Part shown: piece after piece, positions 12,621-25,599 of the stretch
How positions within the stretch are numbered: the first letter of the stretch is position 1
Layout of the letters: every line of letters begins with the position of its first letter
From: Cordilura impudica
Lineage: Eukaryota > Arthropoda > Insecta > Diptera > Scathophagidae
DNA length: 64,000 nucleotides
Assembly (NCBI GenBank): GCA_963682025.1
Contig: OY821520.1
Span: 235,835,530 to 235,899,529 of the forward strand
Direction of reading: 5' to 3'
The notes under the pieces: model-generated
The model's database searches: none
What the model was told of the DNA's origin: nothing
The model's input: only the letters and a program-made list of their open reading frames with translations
Program-made: the position numbers and the translations under genes

Positions 12621-14479
12621 ATTTTTTTCTTGATCCTTATCACAGCTCGAGTCGATATAGAGATGTCCGTCTGTCCGTCTGTCTGTTGAAATCACGCTCA
12701 TTCACAAAAAAAAACCATCTAACTGGATAAGGTTACAAAAATATCATTTGCCATAATTCCCAGCAGGTTGGTATTGAAAATGGGCTACATCGGGCATCAT
12801 TGTGATTAGATACGAGCAAAAATATGTAGATATCTCTAAAAAAAACATAAAACCCAGTGTGTTTGTTGTAACAGTTTAGTGGTTGAACATAATAATTGTA
12901 CAACATAAAAAATGCCACAAAAATAATATGCATATATATTAACAATACCAAGAACACAGAACATAGCTCATGTTAGTAGTATTGCCACGTATTTTTTTAT
13001 CGTTATAACGTGATAATAAAAAAAATCGCCAATATGAAAGAAAAAATGAAAACGATAAATGAAAAGTTTCCAATGGAAAATTAAAATGAAAAATGGAAAA
13101 TGAAAAACGGAAAATGGAAAATGTAAAATAGAAAGTGAAAAATAGAGAATAGAAAATGGAAAATGAAAAAAGAAAATTGTAAAATGAAAAATGGAAAATG
13201 GAAAATAGAAAATTGAGAATGGAAAATGGAAAATGAAAAACGGAAAACGGAAAATGAAAAATGTAGAATAGAATATGAAAAATGGAGAATGGAAAATGGA
13301 AAATGAAAAATGGAAAATGAAAAAAGAAAATTGAAAAATGAAAAATGGAAAATGCAAAATGTAAAATGGAAAATGAAATTGAAAAATGGAAAATGAAAAT
13401 TGAAAAATGGAGTGGAAAATGGAAACGAAAACTGAAATATGAAAAATGGAAAATTGAAAATGGAAAATGGAAAATGAAAATTGAAAAAGGAAAATGGAAA
13501 TGGAAAATGAAAATTGAAAAATGAAAAATGGAAAATGAAAATTGAAGAATAAAAAATGACTAATAGAAAATGGAAATTGAAAATTGAAAAATTAAAAATG
13601 GAAAATGAAAATGAAAAATGGAAAATGAAAATTGAAAAATGAATATTAAAAAATTAAAAATGAAAAATGGAAAACGCAAAATGGAAAATGGAAATGGAAA
13701 AATGAAAAATGGGAAATGGAAAATGAAAATTGAAAAATGGAAAATGAAAAATGAAAATGGAAAAATGGAAAATGAAAATTGAAAAATGAAAAATTGCAAA
13801 TGGAAATTGAAAAATTAAAAATGAAAAATGGAAAATGAAAATTGAAAAATTAAAAATGGAAAATGGACAATGAAAATTGAAAAATGAAAAACGAAATATG
13901 AAAAATGGAAAATGGAAAACGAAAACTGAAAAATTAAAAATGGAAAACGAAAATTGAAAAATTAAAAATGGAAAATGGAAAATGAAAAATGAAAAATTAA
14001 AAATGGAAAATGAAAATTTAAAAATGAAAAATGGAAAATGAAAATAGAAAAATGAAAAATGGCAAACGGAAATTGAAAAATGAAAATGAAAATTGAAAAA
14101 TTAAAAATGGAAAGTGGAAAATGAATAACGAAAATTAAAAAAGGAAAGATGAAAAATTAAAAAATTAAAAATTTAAAATGGAAAATGGAAACTGAAATAT
14201 GAAAAATGGAATATGGAAAGTGTAAAATGAAAATTGAAAAATGGAACATAAAAAATTAAGTTTGAAAAATGAGTAATGAAAGATGAAAAATGAATAATGA
14301 AAAACGAAAAATTAAAAATTAATAATTAAAGCTTAAAAATTAAATAAAATTAAAAATTTAAATTAAAAATTAAATTAAAAATAAAAAATTAAAAATTAAA
14401 AACTAAAAATTAAAAATTTTAAATTTAAAATTAAATATTAAATATTAAAAATTAAAGACTGGGGAGGGTATCTTACTTG
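12620..14479 (+). mobile_element. DINE-like element with a 1.4 kb minisatellite core
   Basis: The left part carries CTTGATCCTTATCACAGCTC, GATGTCCGTCTGTCCG and ATGAAAGAAAAAATGAAAAC, shared in order with the copies at 16433 and 21838. From about 13030 to 14330 it consists of GGAAAATGAAAAAT-type 14-15 bp units, then AATTAAAA units to about 14455. It ends GGGGAGGGTATCTTACTTG, with the terminal TTCGGC hairpin deleted. The Phe/Ile-rich open frames here are translations of the repeat, not genes. Confidence 0.7.
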
Positions 14480-15400
14480 TTATTTTTAAAATGTTTTTTA
14501 AAATGATCAAATTTGACAGCAAAAAATAATAAATTTTTCTGTAGTAATAGCAAGATTTTTAGATAATATTATTAACGTTTTTTTTTTAAGTGTAAATATT
14601 CTTTGAGTGTAAACAAATTTGCATATTTGACAACAAAAAATTTTTAATTTTTCAGTAATAATAGCAGAATCTCCAGTTGATTTTACTACTTTTTTTTTTA
14701 GTGTAAAAATTTTTTTGAGTGTAACATTAAAAAAATCCCATTATTATATAAAATGTTTATAATTATTATTAAAATCCAAATATTAAATTTTTTAATAAGT
14801 AAAAAAATAATAAACACATATTGCACTCTAAAAGTTAAAAATAATCAAAAGTTCAACTTTGATCTAGAATTCCTTAAAAAGTCCTCAATCGATTTTAATG
14901 TAATTAAAACTGAGTCAAGCTGAACTAAATATCTATTCAATAAAATATTTTGATCGGTTCAAAAGTTACAGAATTTTGGCCAATGAAAAACGATTTTCAG
15001 CCACTGTGCGGCATTTGTACATTTTTATATCATACACATACCTACATAGGTACATATGTACATACTTGTATGTTCGAATAGCAACATATGAGTCTGCCAG
15101 TTACTCAGACTGCAGTTAACAACTAAGTTTTAGTTCCGAAAATTTGTCAAAATTTGTATGAACATATAAAATTTATATAGTTTGTAAATTTAACGAAACA
15201 TTTATCGATAACACAGTTCAGCAGCCAAAAATGAGCAGAGACTAGACGCAAGTGCTTTGTTGAACAAAAATTGATGGCGTAATCATTGTAGACGAAGAAA
15301 AATTGCCAGGCTATTTCATTTCATCATAAATAATAATAATTACACAGTGATACAAAAAAAGAATGAAATTAAACTACCTGGGATGCGATACTTTCTAGAT
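14480..15400. other. AT-rich intronic DNA, no gene seen
   Basis: No coding homology. Two imperfect copies of an approximately 120 bp segment (about 14510-14590 and 14620-14720) share GACA(g/a)CAAAAAAT and AGTGTAAA(t/a)ATT. Confidence 0.35.
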
Positions 15401-15600
15401 TCTAGTAGTTCTTGTCGACTACAACAAGACACTGTTCTTAAAATTTACGAAACGAAGTCTCTCTGTTATGCGTTGTGCGTTCAACTGGATAATAGACTAC
15501 AAACGGATGTGATCTAATAAAAGACTTTTCAAAATAGACTTTGAAGCTCTTGCCCATATATGGGAGTTACAAGATTCCGCCTCAAACAACCAGACAAAGG
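15400..15600 (-). pseudogene. Non-LTR reverse transcriptase remnant
   Basis: It shares CCATATATGGGAGTT, AAAATAGACTTT and GGATGTGATCTA blocks with the longer remnant at 24780-25210. The minus translation of that remnant is the end of a non-LTR reverse transcriptase. This copy is too degenerate for a reading frame. Confidence 0.4.
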
Positions 15601-15844
15601 GAGTGAAATAAAAATAATTTAAAAAAAAATGTTTTTTTATTTCTGTCCGAAAAAATTTAAATTAAAAAATAACTTTCATTTCTATACAAAAAATAAAAAT
15701 AAATTTTTTGGTCGAAAAACTAAAAATAATTCTTATTTCTGTTCGAAAAAATCAAAAAATAATTTTATTTCTAATCGATATAAAAAAATCAAAAAACATG
15801 TTTTTATATCTGCTCGAAAAAATAAAAATAAAACAAGGACGAAA

Positions 15845-16290
15845 ATTGTACTCGGTCTAGACCCATACCATGAGTTTCGAGAAAGGGTCTTAGGTCCAAC
15901 TAATTGCATATAGAATATAAGCATAAACCAAATTTGTGTGTCATTTTTTGCCTGCCGATATCATAAGTGAAGGTCAGGAATCACCTTTTTATTGGGACTA
16001 TGACTAAAATGGCCCTACAGGGATTTTTTGGGTACTAATTAATGGTTGTTGTAATAAACACATACAAACCAAATATGACCGATATTAATATGATAATTTA
16101 AATCTTAGGGCAATTTAAGTCGAACAATTATGATATGGGGATTAAGTCTGAACATTTTTCACCAATTTCAATAGCGTTTACATTTGCGACCTGTATGATT
16201 ACAAGTTATACATGGACGGACAGACAGACAGCCGGAAGTACATCGCTAAACCGACGCAGAAAATTATTCTGAATCTATCGGTATGGTCAG
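15845..16290 (-). mobile_element. Degenerate DINE-like fragment (Y-shaped palindrome subfamily)
   Basis: It starts at CTCGGTCTAGACC, a decayed half of the TCGGTCTAGACCGA palindrome found intact at 27104 and 59404. It keeps the same order of blocks (GTCCAACTAATTG, ATAAGCATAAACC, GTGAAGGTCAGGAATC, GACGGACAGACAG). Confidence 0.55.
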
Positions 16291-16432
16291 ATATTTTTGT
16301 TTCAGCTCGAAAAAATATTATTTATGATCGAAAAAATAAAAATCAAAAAATAACTTTTATTTCTGCTGGAAAAAATAAAAATAAAAAAAATACTTTTATT
16401 TGTGCTCGAAAAAATAAAAATCGAGACTATTA

Positions 16433-17661
16433 CACCCTCCACACGTCAGTGGCAGAGGGTATATATAGGTTTGTCATTCCGTTTGTAATGCATCGAAAAA
16501 CTAATTTCCGAACCCATAAAGTATATATATTCTTGATCCTTATCACAGCTCGAGTAGATATAGCGATGTCCGTCTGTTCGTCTGTCCGTCTGTCTGTTGA
16601 AATCACGCTCATTCACAAAAAAAAGCAATCTTACTGGATAATGTTACAATAATATCATTTGGCATAATTCCCAGCAGGTTGGTATTGAAAATTGGCTAAA
16701 TCGGGCATCATCGTGATTAGATACGAGCAAAAATATGTAGATACTTCTAAAAAAACATAAAACCCAGTGTGTTTGTTCTAACAGTTTAGTGGTTGAACAT
16801 TATAATTGTACAACAACATAAAAAAATGCCACAAAAAAATTATGCATATACATATATTAACAATGCCAAGAACACAATAACATAGCTCATGTTAGTAGTA
16901 TTGCCACATATTTTTTTATCGTTATCACGTTATAATAAAAAAATCGCCAATATGAAAGAAAAAATGAAAACGAAAAATGAAAAATGGAAAATGAAAAATG
17001 AAAATTAAAACATGGAAAATGGAATATGAGAATTGAAAAATGGAAAATGAAAATTGAAAAATGGAAAATGAAAAATGAAAAACGAAAAACGAAAAATGGA
17101 AAATGAAAATTGAAAAACGGAAAATGGAAAATGAAAAATGGAAAAGGAAAAATAAAAAATTAAAAATGGAAAATGAAAATTGAAAAATGAAAAATGAAAA
17201 TTGAAAAATGGAAAATGAAAAATGAAAATTGAAAATTGAAAATTGAAAAATTAAAAATGGAAATTGGAAAATGAAAAATGGAAAATGGAACATGAAAATT
17301 GAAAAATGAAAAATTAAAAATGGAAAATGGAAAACGCAAAATGGAAAATGGAAAATGGAAAATTGAAAATGAAAATTGAAAAATGGAAAATGAAATTGAA
17401 TATTGAAAATTGAAAAATTGAAAATGGAAAATGAAAAATTAAAAATGGAAATTGGAAAATGAAAAATGAATACTGAAAAATGGAAAATGGAAAACACAAA
17501 AATTAAAAATTAAATATTAAAAATTAAAAATTACAAATTAAAAATTAAAAATTAAAAATTACAAATTAAAAATTAAATTAAAAATTAAAAATCAAAAATT
17601 AAAGACTCGGGTGGAGGGTATCAAAAAATTCGGCACAGCCGCATTTAACACTCTTACTTGT
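16433..17661 (+). mobile_element. DINE-1-like element, both termini present
   Basis: The 5' end is a hairpin with loop: ACCCTCCAC..GTGGCAGAGGGTATA. It then carries TTGTCATTCCG, CTTGATCCTTATCACAGCTC and GATGTCCGTCTG. From about 16945 to 17500 it is GGAAAATGAAAATTG-type repeat. The 3' end is GGTGGAGGGTATC, then a TTCGGCACAGCCG near-palindrome, then AACACTCTTACTTG. Terminal hairpin, simple-repeat core and subterminal repeats match my recollection of Drosophila DINE-1/INE-1 Helentrons. It is inserted in the CTCGAAAA minisatellite. Confidence 0.75.
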
Positions 17662-18269
17662 TTTTTATTTCTGTTTGAAAAAATCAAAAAATAATTTTTA
17701 TTTCTGTTTGAAAAGATAAAACCGAAAATTTTTCTTATTTCTGATTGAAAACATCAAAAAAATAACATTTATTTCTGCTAAAAAAAAAATTAATAATTTT
17801 TATTTCTGATCGAAAAAACAAAAATCAAAAAATAACTTTAATTTCTGCGCGAAAAAATAAAAATCAAAAATATTTTTTATTTCTGATTAAAAAATCAAAA
17901 ATAACATTTATTTTTGTCCGGAAAAAAATTGTTTTAATAATTTTTTATTTCTTACTCAAGAATTGTAAATTCTACAGTCAAAATAATTTTTTTTGCAATA
18001 TTTTTTTATCATCGCACAGTGGCGCAATTTGTGTTTTTTCGTTGCAAAAATCATAACTTTTGAACCGATTGAGATAATCAAATAAGGCATAGATAATTAT
18101 CCAACCTATAAAATAACTTTTTGAACAAAGTGATACACCTTCTAGGTGCTTACTTATGGGTTATCAAATTAGTTAACGGCATGAAATAAATCATGTTTAT
18201 GTGTTAACTAAAAACATGATCTTTAACAATTTTATATTTTTTATGTTTCTTTTTCAAATTTTTTATATT

Positions 18270-19047
18270 TTAAAATTATTTGCCATAAATATAAATAAAA
18301 AAATGGTTTTTATTTTCCATCAAAGTTGACAAATAGTGGGAAAAAAATAGACAGTTGGTAAATAGCGATTTACCTGGAGAATCACAAAGCAAACAGTAAA
18401 TTTTTTTTTCTATAATATACTGAATAAATACATAAATCAATGGAAATAAAAAAAAATGGCGATTAGTTATCTCGTTTTTTTTTATATTCTACCTGAAACT
18501 GGGCCAAATTGCCTAAAAATTGTGTGTTTTCTGAAAACTGAAAATCGGTCAATTTTGAGGGGTTATATCTTCTAAACTAAAAATCTTATTTTATTGAAGG
18601 TAGCGAATTTGTAATCTTTGAACAATTTCCTATAAGTTTATTCAAAATATCGTATATTTTAAAATTATTTGCCATAAATATAAATAAAAAAATTGTTTTT
18701 ATTTTCCGTCAAAGTTGACAAATAGTGGGAAAAAAATAGACAATTGGTAAATAGCGATTTACCTGGAGAATCACAAAGCAAACAGTAAATTTTTTTTTTC
18801 TATAATATACTGAATAAATACATAAATCAATGGAAATAAAAAAAAAATGGCGAGTAGTTATCTCGTTTTTTTTTTATATTCTACCTGAAACTGGACCAAA
18901 TTGCCTAAAAATTGTGTGTTTTTTGAAAACTGAAAATCGGTCAATTTTGAGGGGTTATATCTTCTAAACTAAAAATCTTATTTTATTGAAGGTAGCGAAT
19001 TTGTAATCTTTGAACAATTTCCTATAAGTTTATTCAAAATATCGTAA
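18270..19047. repeat. 389 bp tandem duplication
   Basis: Two copies, offset 389 (TTTACCTGGAGAATCAC at 18369 and 18758), share AAATTATTTGCCATAAAT, AATACATAAATCAATGG and TGAGGGGTTATATCTTC. They differ at only a few bases. No coding potential. Confidence 0.9.
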
Positions 19048-19919
19048 GCGCACATGAAATTTTTGATTTGTTCTAAGGGCGCAACTATGCGTCGCCATGA
19101 GTCAACCTGAATTTCAGCTCGATTGCATCACGGGAAAAGGGTTAAAAATCGATCTAAAGTTTTTTCGACAGACAAGCAAGCAGGCACTTCAAGTTAATAT
19201 AAAGGGAGTAAAAAATTAAAAAACTTTTTTCTGCTTGAAAAAAAAACAAAAACTATTTTTATTACTGCACGAAAAAATAAGAAAAAAAAATATTTTTTAT
19301 TTCTCCCCAAAAAACAAAAACCAAAAAATAATTTTTAGTTCTGCTCGATGAAATGAAGAACAAACAATTACTTTATTTCTGCTCAAAAAAAATTGTTTTA
19401 ATATATTTTTTTTTATTTCTGTTAAAAAAAATTGTTTTAATATATTTTTTTTTTTATTTCTGCTCGAAAAATAAAAATCAAAAAACTTTTTTTCTGCTCG
19501 AAAAAATTAAAAATATTTTAATATTTTTTTTTTATTTCTGCTCGAAAAAATAAAAATCAAAAAACTTTTTTTCTGCTCGAAAATATAAAAATCAAAAAAC
19601 TTTCTTCTGGTAGAAAAAATAAAAATCAAAATATAAATTTTATTTCTAATCGAAAAAATTAAAATCACAAAATAATTTTTATTCTTGCTCAAAAAAAAAA
19701 ATAAATCAAGAATTTTTTATTTCTGATTGAAGAAATAACATCTAAAATTAAAATAAAAACTGAATTTATTTTTTATTTCTGCTCGAAAATAATAAGAATC
19801 AAAAAATTATTTTTATTTTACTCAAAAAAAGTCAAATAACTGTTACTTTTCCCCGAAAAAATCAAAAAAGTAATTTTTTTCTGCTCAAAAAAATAAATAT
19901 CAAAAACTAACTTTTAAAG

Positions 19920-21838
19920 GTATAAGATGCGTGTTCAAATCTCAGTTTAAACATTTAATACACTGTGTATGTCAGAAACTGATCTACCTTAAATAATCAC
20001 AGAGTAGTAATGATTGTTAAAAAAAATATTCTAAATTCTAAATCTTAAGCACGCCCCCTTATAATTAAAAAATAATAATACTAATTAATTGCAAATTGCC
20101 TGCAAATACTTTACATTTTTAAAAACTATTGTTTTACATATGTATTATTTGTTTAAATTATATATGTATAAATTATTTCCAATTGATAATTTTATGTAAT
20201 TTGTTTATAAACTATTTTTAAATAATTTATTTAGATAAAGATATGGAATCTATTAAATATGACACTATATGAGAAGTGGAGACATTTTCGAATAGAGGTG
20301 TGTCTCACACAGACACACATACTCTCTATAAAATAAAATAAAAATCTCTATAAAATTATTTATTTATAAATATACATACATACATTTATCGCAGTAAATA
20401 ACGTAAAAAAACAAAAACACCAAAAAATGTGAACTAGTAAGAAAAATTGCAGAATATAAAGAAGAAAAATACAAAAAAAAAAACGTATAAACACGCGATA
20501 TATTGCATATACTCGTGTTTCTTTTTTACATAGACCAACAGAAACTGACTTTTAGCCAAATCAGCTAGACAACGAAATATGTAAAAACGAGTATATAAAA
20601 TAAAAATATATTAGCCGGTGCAACTGATCGCCTGGCCATCATTTAATATTGCACAGTAAAAAGTATTTTAACAACAAACAAAAATAAATAAAAGAAATCG
20701 TTAAACAAAATGTTTAAAATATTTGCCAACTGTTTAAACAGTTAAACCCTTCCCCTCCCCATTGTCTTGTGTATGAACAAAACATGCTGTTCTTTAGTAT
20801 TGAATTATTTCAATTCTAGAACATGAATTCTCATTTTTTAAACTACTTTTCTAGCTGAAATAACAATATTTTTATAGTATTCTGTGATTAATTTAAACAA
20901 TTTATTTCGTAAGTCGTCATACAACTATTTTACGTGCCAAAAAGCAGAACACAATATTGTATTCAATTTGCAAGACCAGTAAGTCGTGCCTCACAGACAG
21001 GCCCCCCTAATTTAAAAGAAGAAAAAATCAGAACAACAAAAAAAACGTTTAAAACGTAAACGACGACAAGACACACTCTTCTCAAGTAACCGTCCGTCCA
21101 ATCAACCAACGCAAGCCCGCGTTGCGTCTCACATAACAAACAAACCAAACCAAATCAAATCAAACCATTTTACGACAGATCGTTCGTTAAAACAAATCAA
21201 TGGAAAATTTTTCTTTATGAACGACTAATTTTTAAAAGATATATCACGTGTTTCACGTGTTTTATTTTATTTTATTTTATTTTCAGTTTACGATCATAAA
21301 TTTAAAACAAATTGCGAATATTTGAATTAGTGATTACACAACAAATATCTATACTTGTAGTTGTAGCACTTTAAAATTATAATATGGTTACTATGACACC
21401 TTTATGACAGGTAGCTAACTTATTTTTAAATATTTTTCTTGTTATTAACAGTGTTACAAAGGAATTAATTCGTTCTTATGCAAGTTTAAAATAAAAGTTT
21501 GAGAATATGTGGAAATTGTGTAATGTTAATACTCTATCTTATCTAGGCTGCGAAGTAATTACATTATAAAGTCCGTTTCAAAATTATAAGATCACTCAAT
21601 TTATTTTAAATATTTCCAGAAAGATGGAGATTTTTTATTATTATTAACCAAAACTCAAATGCAGTGGTGCATTGTGTTTATTTCAGGAAAGTAGAAAAGA
21701 GGTAGTAGTGTTTGTGGATGGCTCTTAGAAATATCGCCCAATGAAAAATTACAAAAAAAGGCCAAAAAACACCTCCCATACAAAATTCTCTCAAATGAAA
21801 AAATGGGAGATAACTTTTTGAGCCATTTTTCTTTTTTT
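19920..21838. other. Intronic DNA, largely non-repetitive, no gene recognised
   Basis: It contains a perfect small hairpin (GTGTGTCT cacac AGACACAC, about 20298-20318) and a relatively GC-rich stretch at 20975-21160. No exon with convincing homology was seen. The stretch could hold an alternative first exon or enhancer, but nothing supports one directly. Confidence 0.35.
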
Positions 21839-24191
21839 ATACCCTCCACACGTCAGTGGCAGAGGGTATATATAGGTTTGTCATTCCGTTTGTAACGCAT
21901 CGAAAAATTAATTTCCGACCCCATAAAGTATATACATTCTTGATCCTTATCACAGCTCGAGTCGATATAGCGATGTCCGTCTGTCCGTCTGTCTGTTGAA
22001 ATCACGCTCATTCACAAAACAAGCAATCTTACTGGATAAGGCTACAATAATATCATTTGCCATAATTCCCAGCAGGTTGGTATTGAAAATTGGCTAAATC
22101 GGGCATCATCGTGATTAGATACGAGCAAAAATATGTAGATACCTCTGAAAAAAACCATAAAACCCAGTGTGTTTGTTGTAACAGTTTAGTGGTTGAACAT
22201 TATAATTGTACAACAACACAAAAAAAGCCACACAAAAATTATGCATATATATTAACAATACCAAGAACACAATAACATAGCTCATGTTAGTAGTATTGCC
22301 ACATATTTTTTATCGTTATCACGTTATAATAAAAAAAATCGCCAATATGAAAGAAAAAATGAAAACGAAAAATGGAAAATGAAAAATGGAAAATGGAGAA
22401 TGGAAAATGGAAAATGAAAAACAGGAAATGGAAAATGGAAAATGTTAAATGTAAAAAGAAAATTGAAAATTGAAAAATGAAAAATGGAAAATGAAAATTG
22501 AAAAATGAAAAATGGAAAATAGTAAGTGGAAAATGGAAAACGAGAACTGAAATATGAAAAATGGAAAATGAAAATTGAAAATTTAAAAATGGAAATTGGA
22601 AAATGAAAAATGGAAAATGGAACATGAAAATTGAAAAATGAAAAATTAAAAATGGAAAATGGAAAATGGAAAAAGCAAAATGGAAAATGGAAAATGAAAA
22701 TTGAAAAATGGAAAATTGAAAAATTAAAAATTGAAAATGAAAAATGGAAAATGAAAATTGAAAAATGGAAAATGCAAAATGGAAAATTAAAAATGAAAAT
22801 TGAAAAATGGAAAATGAAAATTGAATATTGAAAATTGAAAAGGGAAAATGAAACATTAAAAATGGAAATTGGAATATGAAAATTGAAAAATGAATAATGA
22901 AAAATGGAAAATGGAAAACACAAAAATTAAAAATTAAATATTAAAAATTAAAAATTAATAATCAAAAATTAAAAATTGAAAATTAAAAATTAAAAATTAA
23001 AAATTAAAAATTAAAAATTAAAAATTAAAAATTAAAAATTAAAAATTAAAAATTAAAAATTAAAAATTAAAAATTAAAAATTAAGAATTAAAAATTAAAA
23101 ATTAAAAATTAAAAATTAAAAATTAAAAATTAAAAATTAAAAATTAAAAATTAAAAATTAAAAATTAAAAATTAAAAATTAAAAATTAAAAATTAAAAAT
23201 TAAAAATTAAAAATTAAAAATTAAAAATTAAAAATTAAAAATTAAAAATTAAAAATTAAAAATTAAAAATTAAAAATTAAAAATTAAAAATTAAAAATAA
23301 AAAATTAAATATTAAAAATTAAAAATTAATAATCAAAAATTAAAAATTGAAAATTAAAAATTAAAAATAAAAAATTAAAAATTAAAAACCAAAACTTAAC
23401 AATTAAAAATTAAAAAATAAAAATTAAAAATTAAGAATTAAAAATTAAGATTTAAAAATTAAAAATTAAAAATTAAAAATTAAAAATTAAAAATTAAAAA
23501 TTAAAAATTAAAAATTAAAAATTAAAAATTAAAAATTAAAAATTAAAAATTAAAAATTAAAAATTAAAAATTAAAAATTAAAAATTAAAAATTAAAAATT
23601 AAAAATTAAAAATTAAAAATTAAAAAATAAAAACTAAAACTTAAAACTTAAAAATTAAAAAATAAAAATTAAAAATTAAGAATTAAAAATTAAAAATTAA
23701 AAATTAAAAATTAAAAATTAAAAATTAAAAATTAAAAATTAAAAATTAAAAATTAAAAATTAAAAATTAAAAATTAAAAATTAAAAATTAAAAATTAAAA
23801 ATTAAAAATTAAAAATTAAAAATTAAAAATTAAAAATTAAAAATTAAAAATTAAAAATTAAAAATTAAAAATTAAAAATTAAAAATTAAAAATTAAAAAT
23901 TAAAAATTAAAAATTAAAAATTAAAAATTAAAAATTAAAAATTAAAAATTAAAAATTAAAAATTAAAAATTAAAAATTAAAAATTAAAAATTAAAAATTA
24001 AAAATTAAAAATTAAAAATTAAAAATTAAAAATAAAAAATTAAAAATAAAAAATTAAAAATTAAAAATTAAAAATTAAAAATTAAAAATTAAAAATTAAA
24101 AATTAAAAATTAAAAATCAAAAATTAAAAATTAAAGACTCAGGTGGAGGGTATCAAAAAATTCGGCTGTGCACTGTAACACTCTTACTTGT
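21838..24191 (+). mobile_element. DINE-1-like element with a giant simple-repeat core
   Basis: It has the same 5' hairpin and left part as the copy at 16433. A GGAAAATG-type minisatellite (22340-22920) follows, then a long TTAAAAA array to about 24137. It ends GGTGGAGGGTATC, TTCGGCTGTGCAC and AACACTCTTACTTG. The Phe/Ile-rich minus frames are translations of the repeat. Confidence 0.75.
22921..24137. repeat. TTAAAAA heptanucleotide array, about 1.2 kb
   Basis: It has roughly 170 copies of a 7 bp unit (TTAAAAA). Variants such as ACTAAAAC, ATCAAA and ATTAAG are clustered near 23300-23460 and 23620-23680. Those clusters recur in the same order, implying segmental duplication within the array. 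Confidence 0.95.
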
Positions 24192-24780
24192 TTTTTCTCA
24201 TTTTTCGTTTTTAAAAGTGGGCCATCTTTCATTATGCAGAATAATTTCACCACAACTGGTTGCTTGCATTTTTAAAACGATGGGTGTACCTTGCGCCGCA
24301 GGCGAAAAATTTTAACAACAAATCGCGCGATTTGTCCATATTGCCATGCAGTTGTACAAGACAAGTTGTATATGAATACATTACAAAACCAATTCATTAT
24401 ATAATTTTATGGGCCATTTTTCCATAATGGAAAATAAACTTCTACATACATATGTATATAAATAAATATCTAATTTTGAATAATTTTAATTGACTTTTGA
24501 ATGAATTTTCATATGACAATATTGATTTATTTTTGGGCGACTTTTTTTTAAACATTTTTCATATTTTTGGGTCATTTTTAATATTTAGGGCAACCTTTTT
24601 TTTTTGCCATTTTTCATATTTTTTGGGCAAAAAATTTTTTTTGTTGCGATTTTTTTTTTTTTTTTTGGTAATTTTTGGACCACTTTTAATTTTTCTTTTT
24701 TGGCGATTTTTCATTGGGCGATATTTCCTAGAGCCTTTGTGGATATTCGACTTAAATTTTATTAGATTGTAACTGTCAGG
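24192..24780. other. T-rich intronic DNA, no gene seen
   Basis: A Phe-rich frame at 24497-24772 reflects T-runs and TTTTTGG motifs and has no domain. Confidence 0.35.
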
Positions 24781-25210
24781 AAAGACTGTGTGGGGAGTTT
24801 ATTCCATACTCGGTTAGTTCGACTGGTAAACGAATTTTATCTGTAATCTGTTGTGCGGTCAACTGGACAATAGACTATAACTGGATGTGATCTACTAGAG
24901 AAGCGGGTAGAGCGAACTGAAACTTATTAATGTGCATCAACGCCCTCTTTTGTACACGGTCCAGTATCTCCAAAATAGACTTTCAAACTTCTGGCCATAT
25001 ATGGGAGTTGTATTCCATTTTTGGTCGGATGTAAGTGGTATAGATTTAAAGGAGATTGGAAGGAGTGAAGTAATTTTTGCACTTGAATGCTTCTATCGAC
25101 ACTTGAAATACATGTTCGTTCCAACGAACATCACATTAAATTCTCATGCCCAGAACATCAAAAGTATCCGATTCATCAATACCTATACCACCTATATATA
25201 CAGATGACAT
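24780..25210 (-). pseudogene. Non-LTR reverse transcriptase, C-terminal remnant
   Basis: Minus-strand reading across frameshifts gives MEYNSHIWPE..KSILEILDRVQKRAL, the conserved block after the RT palm of insect non-LTR elements. It continues into HINKFQFALPA. Upstream catalytic motifs are absent. A second, worse copy is at 15400-15600. Confidence 0.5.
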
Positions 25211-25599
25211 TGTAACATAAAATGGTTACTATAAGAGAGGAGAGTGTATACAATATTCTTTTTTTCCATAAATATTGACATTTCATTATTTTTCTTTAAA
25301 AAAAACCTTGATGACCTTATAATTGTGAAACACTTGAAAATGTACCGTTAGTCAACAATTATTTTTTGTTGCTGCTTGTATTCTTCGCAAGATATACAGT
25401 TTATCTAGAAAGTATTCTTACGTTACAGTCCATAGTTCTGGAGATATAGTAAAAAAAAAATAATTAACCTTATAATTATGAAACACACCTTACATCCACA
25501 TATCGTTTAAGGTTTGCAATGGGAAACTACGTAATTACGAGAAAGGTATCTCAATTGAAATGCAACGGATTTGGATCAATGTATGATAATCTCGTCAGA

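Larger units (their letters stand above)
15605..19920. repeat. Minisatellite of ATTTCTGCTCGAAAAAAT units, split by later insertions
   Basis: Units of about 35-40 bp carry TTTATTTCTGCTCGAAAAAA followed by TAAAAATCAAAAAATAA. Blocks occur at 15605-15840, 16290-16425, 17662-17970 and 19220-19920. Between them are a DINE-like fragment, a full DINE-like element (16433-17661) and a 389 bp tandem duplication. Short frames inside are shadows of the repeat. Confidence 0.8.

Noticed and set aside
12968..13799. Phe/Ile/His-rich open frames on the minus strand (also 16925-17499 and 22287-22923)
   Set aside because: They are translations of the GGAAAATGAAAAAT minisatellite. Several frames are open at once and residues repeat with the DNA unit.
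20963..21160. Hidden exon in the GC-richer stretch
   Set aside because: The minus frame has no recognisable domain and no convincing splice sites around it.
22921..24137. CRISPR-like or centromeric satellite array
   Set aside because: Units are a 7 bp simple repeat without spacers, and the array lies inside a bounded transposon.
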